DNA of 64,000 nucleotides from an uncultured Christensenella sp. (GTDB taxonomy: Bacteria > Bacillota > Clostridia > Christensenellales > CAG-917): the NCBI GenBank assembly GCA_910584155.1, contig CAJTYG010000001.1, positions 224,466 through 288,465 of the forward strand. The letters run 5' to 3'. Every line of letters starts with the position of its first letter. Within the stretch, counting starts at the first letter, position 1. Of the stretch, positions 60,261-64,000 are shown one piece after another. Both the position numbers and the translations under genes were made by a program. Under the pieces are notes generated by a model. It worked only from the letters and a program-made list of their open reading frames with translations. It was not told where the DNA came from and made no database searches.

Positions 60261-60440
60261 ACAAGGTCAAACCTTGGTGCGTAAGCAGGTCTTACCACTA
60301 CCGTTGAAGCGTTTTGCTTGGTCAGGGAAGTATTACGTGGAGGTCGTGTCAAACGGTTATTGCTCGTCCAAAACTTGAATAGGCGAAAGCTGAAAGAAAA
60401 GCGAAATAGAAAATTTAGCCCTCATAAGAGGGCTTTTTCT
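60261..60440 (+). ncRNA. Free-standing structured RNA of about 180 nt, class not identified
   Basis: A consensus promoter and a terminator (GCCCTC-ATAA-GAGGGC plus T run, 60418-60438) bracket a region with no open frame. Stems visible are CAAGG/CCTTG (60263-60275), TGGTG-c-GTAAG/CTTAC-CACTA (60276-60300), ACCGTTG/CAAACGGT (about 60299-60358) and AAGC/GCTT within it. The length suits 6S RNA. SRP RNA is unlikely because the GGAA-tetraloop hallmark is missing. A raiA-type or other Clostridia RNA is also possible. Strong promoter and own terminator indicate an abundant RNA. Confidence 0.7.
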
Positions 60441-60553
60441 TTTCATTAAGATTTTTTATATTTAGTCGTTAAAATTTGTTTTGCAAACGTGAGGTTTAAA
60501 TAAGTATACAGCGCACTGATATGTGCGCTGTTTAAGCTATCTGAATAAAAAAA
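60441..60553. other. Short spacer between the RNA and the zinc-ribbon gene
   Basis: AT-rich. A small dyad CAGCGCAC/GTGCGCTG near 60510-60530 could be the terminator of the zinc-ribbon gene read from the other strand. Nothing else is seen. Confidence 0.45.
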
Positions 60554-60892
60554 TCAATACTTGTTGTTTTGCGATTCGCCGTTGTCGCAGAGCATCAAAA
60601 TGCCTGCAACTAAATTTACAAACAGCAACGAGCATATTTTAAACGCTGTGCTTACAGGTTGATTTTGCTCGATAGAGTGACAGTATTTTACAGTCATAGG
60701 AATTGTCCAGCAAAGCGGGATCAAAAAATAGAAGGCGCTTACGATACAGCCGAGTATCATAAATACCTTTGCAACCGTCTGCAAAGTGGACGGTTGTGCG
60801 TTGTTTGCAGGGACATCCACCGCACATCCGCAATGTACGCAGACTACGGATTCATCTTCAATTTGTGCACCGCATTTTTTACAATATTTCAT
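60554..60892 (-). CDS. Zinc-ribbon membrane protein of 112 residues
   Basis: The N-terminus has a zinc ribbon with MKYCKKCGAQIEDESVVCVH and CGC, then a linker and two or three membrane helices (about 40-62 and 87-104). Such proteins are common in Firmicutes and are of unknown function. A GGAGGAGA ribosome binding site precedes the ATG. Confidence 0.75.
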   Translation of the reverse strand: MKYCKKCGAQIEDESVVCVHCGCAVDVPANNAQPSTLQTVAKVFMILGCIVSAFYFLIPLCWTIPMTVKYCHSIEQNQPVSTAFKICSLLFVNLVAGILMLCDNGESQNNKY

Positions 60893-61048
60893 AAGTTATC
60901 TCCTCCGCTAATAATATACAAAATTATTCGGACACAGTCAACAAGTCAAATGGCTTGTCTTATAATTTATTCAGCGATTTGGCATATTTTAATAAGGTTG
61001 CCGTTGACTGACTATATATTCACAGAATAGTCTGATGAATTTTTGTTT

Positions 61049-61384
61049 TTAACAAAACTTTTTAGCCTCATAAAATCCTATTGGTATATCTAATATCTCT
61101 TGAATATTCTTTATATATTTGGGATGTATCCACCACCTTATTACTTTGTCTTTCTTTCCATTTAGAAATATACAAAATGAGTGAGGAAGCATAGGAGGCG
61201 GGGCAGTTCCGGATGTTAATAGAGTTGTCAGCAGCTCTAATCCATGAAATTCTGCGTTATAAATTATCATACGAATTTCCGATGTTTTTATCGTATAGAT
61301 AACTTTATTTTTCTTTTTAAATACAAGCTCTTGTGGCAAGAAAATGTATTCTTTTTTTCCTTTTTTGATTACTAATTCCTGCAT
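61049..61384 (-). CDS. Small basic protein of 111 residues, function unknown
   Basis: The chosen ATG has AAGGAA five bases upstream; an upstream TTG extends the frame by seven residues. The sequence (MQELVIKKGKKEYIFLPQEL, then VIYTIKTSEIRMIIYNAEFH) is beta-rich, PH-domain-like at first sight, and ends IPIGFYEAKKFC. No family can be named. It lies alone between the zinc-ribbon gene and serA. Confidence 0.5.
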   Translation of the reverse strand: MQELVIKKGKKEYIFLPQELVFKKKNKVIYTIKTSEIRMIIYNAEFHGLELLTTLLTSGTAPPPMLPHSFCIFLNGKKDKVIRWWIHPKYIKNIQEILDIPIGFYEAKKFC

Positions 61385-61453
61385 GCTTTTCCTTGTGATA
61401 ATCAAACCTTCGACTGTTTTTTAAGTATAAGACAACATTCTCACGGCAAACTA

Positions 61454-62608
61454 TCAGATAATGCGCACACGGATAACTCCGTCTATTGCGGCAATCTCTT
61501 TTGCAAGCGACTCGTCGGCTTCGCCGTCCACATCCACTATGCAGTAGGCATAGTCGCCTTTTGATTTGTTGACCATATTTGCGATATTCAAGCCCTTTGA
61601 GGAAACCGCAGCCGTATAGCTCGCTATCATATTTGCAATGTTTTTGTGGCATATGCAAATGCGGGCTTTTCCTTCTCTCGGCGAGGTGACCGTCGGATAG
61701 TTTACGCTGTTTGTGATAATGCCGTCGTCAAGGTATTCCTTAAGCTGCTTTGCCGCCATTATAGCGCAATTATCCTCTGCCTCATACGTGCTTGCGCCGA
61801 GGTGTGGCACGCATATCGCATTTTTGACGCCAATCAGCTTTTCGACAGGAAAGTCGGTTATATAGCGAGTGAGCTTTCCGCTGTTAAGCGCCTCGATCAC
61901 TGCGTCGGCATCTACAAGCTCCGCACGTGAGTTGTTTATCAGCACTGCGCCGTCTTTCATTGCGTTGAGCGCCGTTTCATTAAACATACCTTTTGTCTTA
62001 TCATTCAGGGGAACGTGTACGGTGATAAAGTCGGATAGTGCATAAACCTGCTCGCACGTCGGCACTACCTTGACCGACGGATTTAAAAGCAGGGCGTTTG
62101 CAGTGGAAAGAAACGGGTCGCACCCGACCACTTTCATACCGAGTGCTATAGCGGCGTTTGCAACCGCTATCCCGATTGCGCCCAAGCCTATGATTCCGAG
62201 GGTTTTGCACATTATTTCACAGCCTGCAAAGCTGCTTTTGCCTTTTTCTACAGTTTTGGAAAGGTCGTCGCAGCCCTTTAAGGTTTTTACCCAATCAATA
62301 GCGTCGGTTATCTTGCGCCCGCCCAAAAACAGCTCGCACAAAACGAGCTCTTTTACTGCGTTTGCATTTGCTCCCGGTGTGTTGAAAACCACTATTCCCT
62401 TTTGCGCATAGTCCGCTACAGGTATATTGTTTGTGCCTGCTCCAGCACGTGCTACAGCCAAAAGCTTTTCGCCGACCTTGTAATTTTTCATATCGGCGCT
62501 GCGCACCATTATGCCGTGAGGATCAGCGACATTGCTGTCGTAATTATCGTTTTCAAAAAACTTATCCGCAAGCGGAGATATTGCGTTCAACTTTAAAATA
62601 TCTGCCAT
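61454..62608 (-). CDS. serA: D-3-phosphoglycerate dehydrogenase
   Basis: SerA makes 3-phosphohydroxypyruvate, the first step of serine synthesis. The 384-residue protein has the NAD-binding LGIIGLGAIGIAVANAAIAL near residue 140, VHVPLNDKTKGMFNETAL, and the catalytic segment VPHLGASTYEAEDNCA with its His. A C-terminal ACT domain of about 70 residues may respond to serine. The ATG at 62608 has GGAGA upstream and starts two bases after serC; the longer frame overlaps serC. Confidence 0.92.
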   Translation of the reverse strand: MADILKLNAISPLADKFFENDNYDSNVADPHGIMVRSADMKNYKVGEKLLAVARAGAGTNNIPVADYAQKGIVVFNTPGANANAVKELVLCELFLGGRKITDAIDWVKTLKGCDDLSKTVEKGKSSFAGCEIMCKTLGIIGLGAIGIAVANAAIALGMKVVGCDPFLSTANALLLNPSVKVVPTCEQVYALSDFITVHVPLNDKTKGMFNETALNAMKDGAVLINNSRAELVDADAVIEALNSGKLTRYITDFPVEKLIGVKNAICVPHLGASTYEAEDNCAIMAAKQLKEYLDDGIITNSVNYPTVTSPREGKARICICHKNIANMIASYTAAVSSKGLNIANMVNKSKGDYAYCIVDVDGEADESLAKEIAAIDGVIRVRII

Positions 62609-62609
62609 A

Positions 62610-63683
62610 TCATCTGTTCTCCGTTTCAAATTTTTTCATAAATTCTATCAGTGCTTTCACGCCGTCCACGGGCATTGCGTTGTAAATGGAAGCCCTCATT
62701 CCGCCGACTATCCTGTGACCTTTAAGCGATACGAGTCCCGCTTTTTTTGCTTCCGCTACGAATTTTGCGTCAAGCTCCTCGCTTCCCGTGACAAACGGAA
62801 CGTTCATTATGGAGCGGAATTCTTTTTCCACGTTGTTTTTGTACAGCTTAGAGTTGTCTATAAAGTCGTACAATAACCCCGCTTTGTATTCGTTTATCTC
62901 GTTTATGGCAGCAATTCCGCCGTTCTTTTTGAGATTGCGAAGCACAAGATTTGCTATGTAAATTGAAAATGCGGGCGGCGTGTTATAAAGCGATTTGTTT
63001 TCGTCCTGCACCTTCCATTTGAGCATGGTAGGGCAGATCGCCAAAGGCTCTTGAATGAGGCTGCGCTTTGCAATCACTATAGTTACGCCCGCAGGCGCAA
63101 GATTTTTTTGTGCGCCGGCATATATAACTCCAAAATCGGCTACGTTTATCTTGCGTGAGAATATCTCGGACGACATATCCGCAACGAGAGGCGCTTTGCA
63201 TTTTGGAAACTTTGTGTAGCGTGTGCCGAATATCGTGTTGTTGGACGTGATGTGCACATAGTCCGCACCGTCGGTGTAGGTGAGACTGTCCACATCGGGT
63301 ATGTATGTGTACGTCCTGTCCGAGCTGTCGCCGATCTTGTTTGCCTCGCCGTATATCTGCCCCTCCTGCCACGCCTTTTTGGCAAAATTGCCCGTGACGA
63401 TGTAGTCGGCTTTGCCCGAGTGCATCAGGTTTAAAGGCACGGCGGCAAACTGTTGGCTCGCTCCGCCCTGTACAAATATAACGGCATAATCTTCGGGCAC
63501 GCCGAGTAGCTCACGGACAAGCGCTTCCGCCTCGCATACCACAGCCTCGTACGCCTTGTCTCGGTGGGAAATTTCCATAACGGACATTCCCGTTCCCGCA
63601 AAATCGAGCAGCTCCGCCTGCGCCTCTTTGATAACCTCCAAAGGCAGGGTAGACGGCCCTGCCGCAAAATTGTAAACTCTCAT
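62610..63683 (-). CDS. serC: Phosphoserine aminotransferase
   Basis: SerC makes 3-phosphoserine using glutamate and PLP. The 357-residue protein has MRVYNFAAGPSTLPLEVIKE, then SHRDKAYEAV, the PLP-pocket sequence FVQGGASQQFA near residue 70 and the Schiff-base Lys in GAQKNLAPAG near 190. It is followed by serA in the same direction, forming a serine operon; serB is not in the window. Confidence 0.94.
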   Translation of the reverse strand: MRVYNFAAGPSTLPLEVIKEAQAELLDFAGTGMSVMEISHRDKAYEAVVCEAEALVRELLGVPEDYAVIFVQGGASQQFAAVPLNLMHSGKADYIVTGNFAKKAWQEGQIYGEANKIGDSSDRTYTYIPDVDSLTYTDGADYVHITSNNTIFGTRYTKFPKCKAPLVADMSSEIFSRKINVADFGVIYAGAQKNLAPAGVTIVIAKRSLIQEPLAICPTMLKWKVQDENKSLYNTPPAFSIYIANLVLRNLKKNGGIAAINEINEYKAGLLYDFIDNSKLYKNNVEKEFRSIMNVPFVTGSEELDAKFVAEAKKAGLVSLKGHRIVGGMRASIYNAMPVDGVKALIEFMKKFETENR

Positions 63684-64000
63684 TTCAATAGTCCCGTATT
63701 TGTATTTTGATATCAGCAGTCTGCATTTGAATTTAACAAATTTTGACTACAAAAGCAATATAATCATTATACAATGAAAGTGTGTAAATATACAATCAAA
63801 ATTTTATAATTACACAAAATACAGTATGTTTTAATTTAAATACTAAATAAATATAAAATAAATCAAACTCTGTTAGTTTATATTGTGGGCGTTTAGGATA
63901 AATTAAATCCCACACCTATTATGATGTGGGACTGGTACAACTATTGTGGATAAGTAGTAGCCTAAAACGAATTTTTAGGCATTTTTGAAAATTATACGAT
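63684..64000. other. AT-rich upstream region of serC, with a terminator-like hairpin
   Basis: No gene is seen in these 317 bases. GCCTAAAA/TTTTAGGC (63960-63980) followed by ATTTTTG looks like a terminator on the plus strand, and TCCCACA/TGTGGGA (63908-63930) forms another hairpin. Neither is clearly tied to a gene in the window. Confidence 0.5.

Noticed and set aside
60261..60440. Small SRP RNA (scRNA)
   Set aside because: A GGTCAGG word is present, but the conserved GGAA-type apical loop and following AGCAGCC are not, and the gene is longer than bacterial 4.5S RNA.

Overview
The window looks like chromosome of an anaerobic, Gram-positive-type bacterium of the Clostridia, probably an uncultured gut lineage. 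The evidence is a spore-coat-type SPOCS/LysM protein, strong TTGACA-17-TATAAT promoters, lipoproteins with Gram-positive lipoboxes, LuxS, an ABC-F ATPase, DUF1292 and a TnpX-type large serine recombinase. No ribosomal RNA or phage structural genes are seen, so finer placement is not possible from this sequence.

Layout. 0-6 kb: a SPOCS/LysM protein, a sigma/anti-sigma-like pair, a GLUG-repeat lipoprotein and a ProB-like amino acid kinase. 6.2-14.4 kb: one long operon encoding an Opp/Nik-type ABC importer followed by LarE, LarB and LarC, the enzymes that build the nickel-pincer nucleotide cofactor. It is preceded by a strong promoter and a structured leader ending in a terminator. 14.5-28.6 kb: a visibly AT-rich island. 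It carries an eight-to-nine gene locus (XRE regulator, 1516-residue membrane-tethered stalk protein, membrane coiled-coil protein, PIN-VWA fusion, PP2C phosphatase, PIN-like/kinase fusion, VWA protein), then degenerate tandem repeats and a recombinase module that probably mobilised it. This locus is the best candidate for an undescribed system: it extends the known TerY-phosphorylation (VWA/PP2C/kinase) triad with two nuclease-like PIN domains and a surface receptor.

28.6-31 kb: sigma factor, secreted C39-like protease and anti-sigma-like protein. 31.2-32.1 kb: four tRNAs (fMet, Met, Glu, Val) and a tRNA-like 3' remnant. 32-37 kb: metal and ion transporters (ZIP, split chromate transporter, MFS). 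37-42.5 kb: a surface polysaccharide cluster (ABC-2 exporter, glycosyltransferases, sugar-phosphate transferase) and a diacylglycerol kinase-like protein. 42.5-51.6 kb: two hypB genes, hypA and a large Fe-S flavoprotein, with a flavin oxidoreductase and small lipoproteins between them. 51.6-54.2 kb: a poorly conserved set of small regulators and Sel1-like proteins. 54.3-63.7 kb: ABC-F, an ArsB/NhaD-like permease, a PP-loop/ferredoxin/LuxS operon, a free-standing structured RNA of about 180 nt, and serA/serC.

Two themes run through the window. The first is nickel: an importer, Lar cofactor synthesis, HypA and two HypB, yet no nickel enzyme is encoded here. The second is transcripts that appear to start exactly at the AUG: several genes have a -10 box six or seven bases before the start codon and no Shine-Dalgarno sequence.
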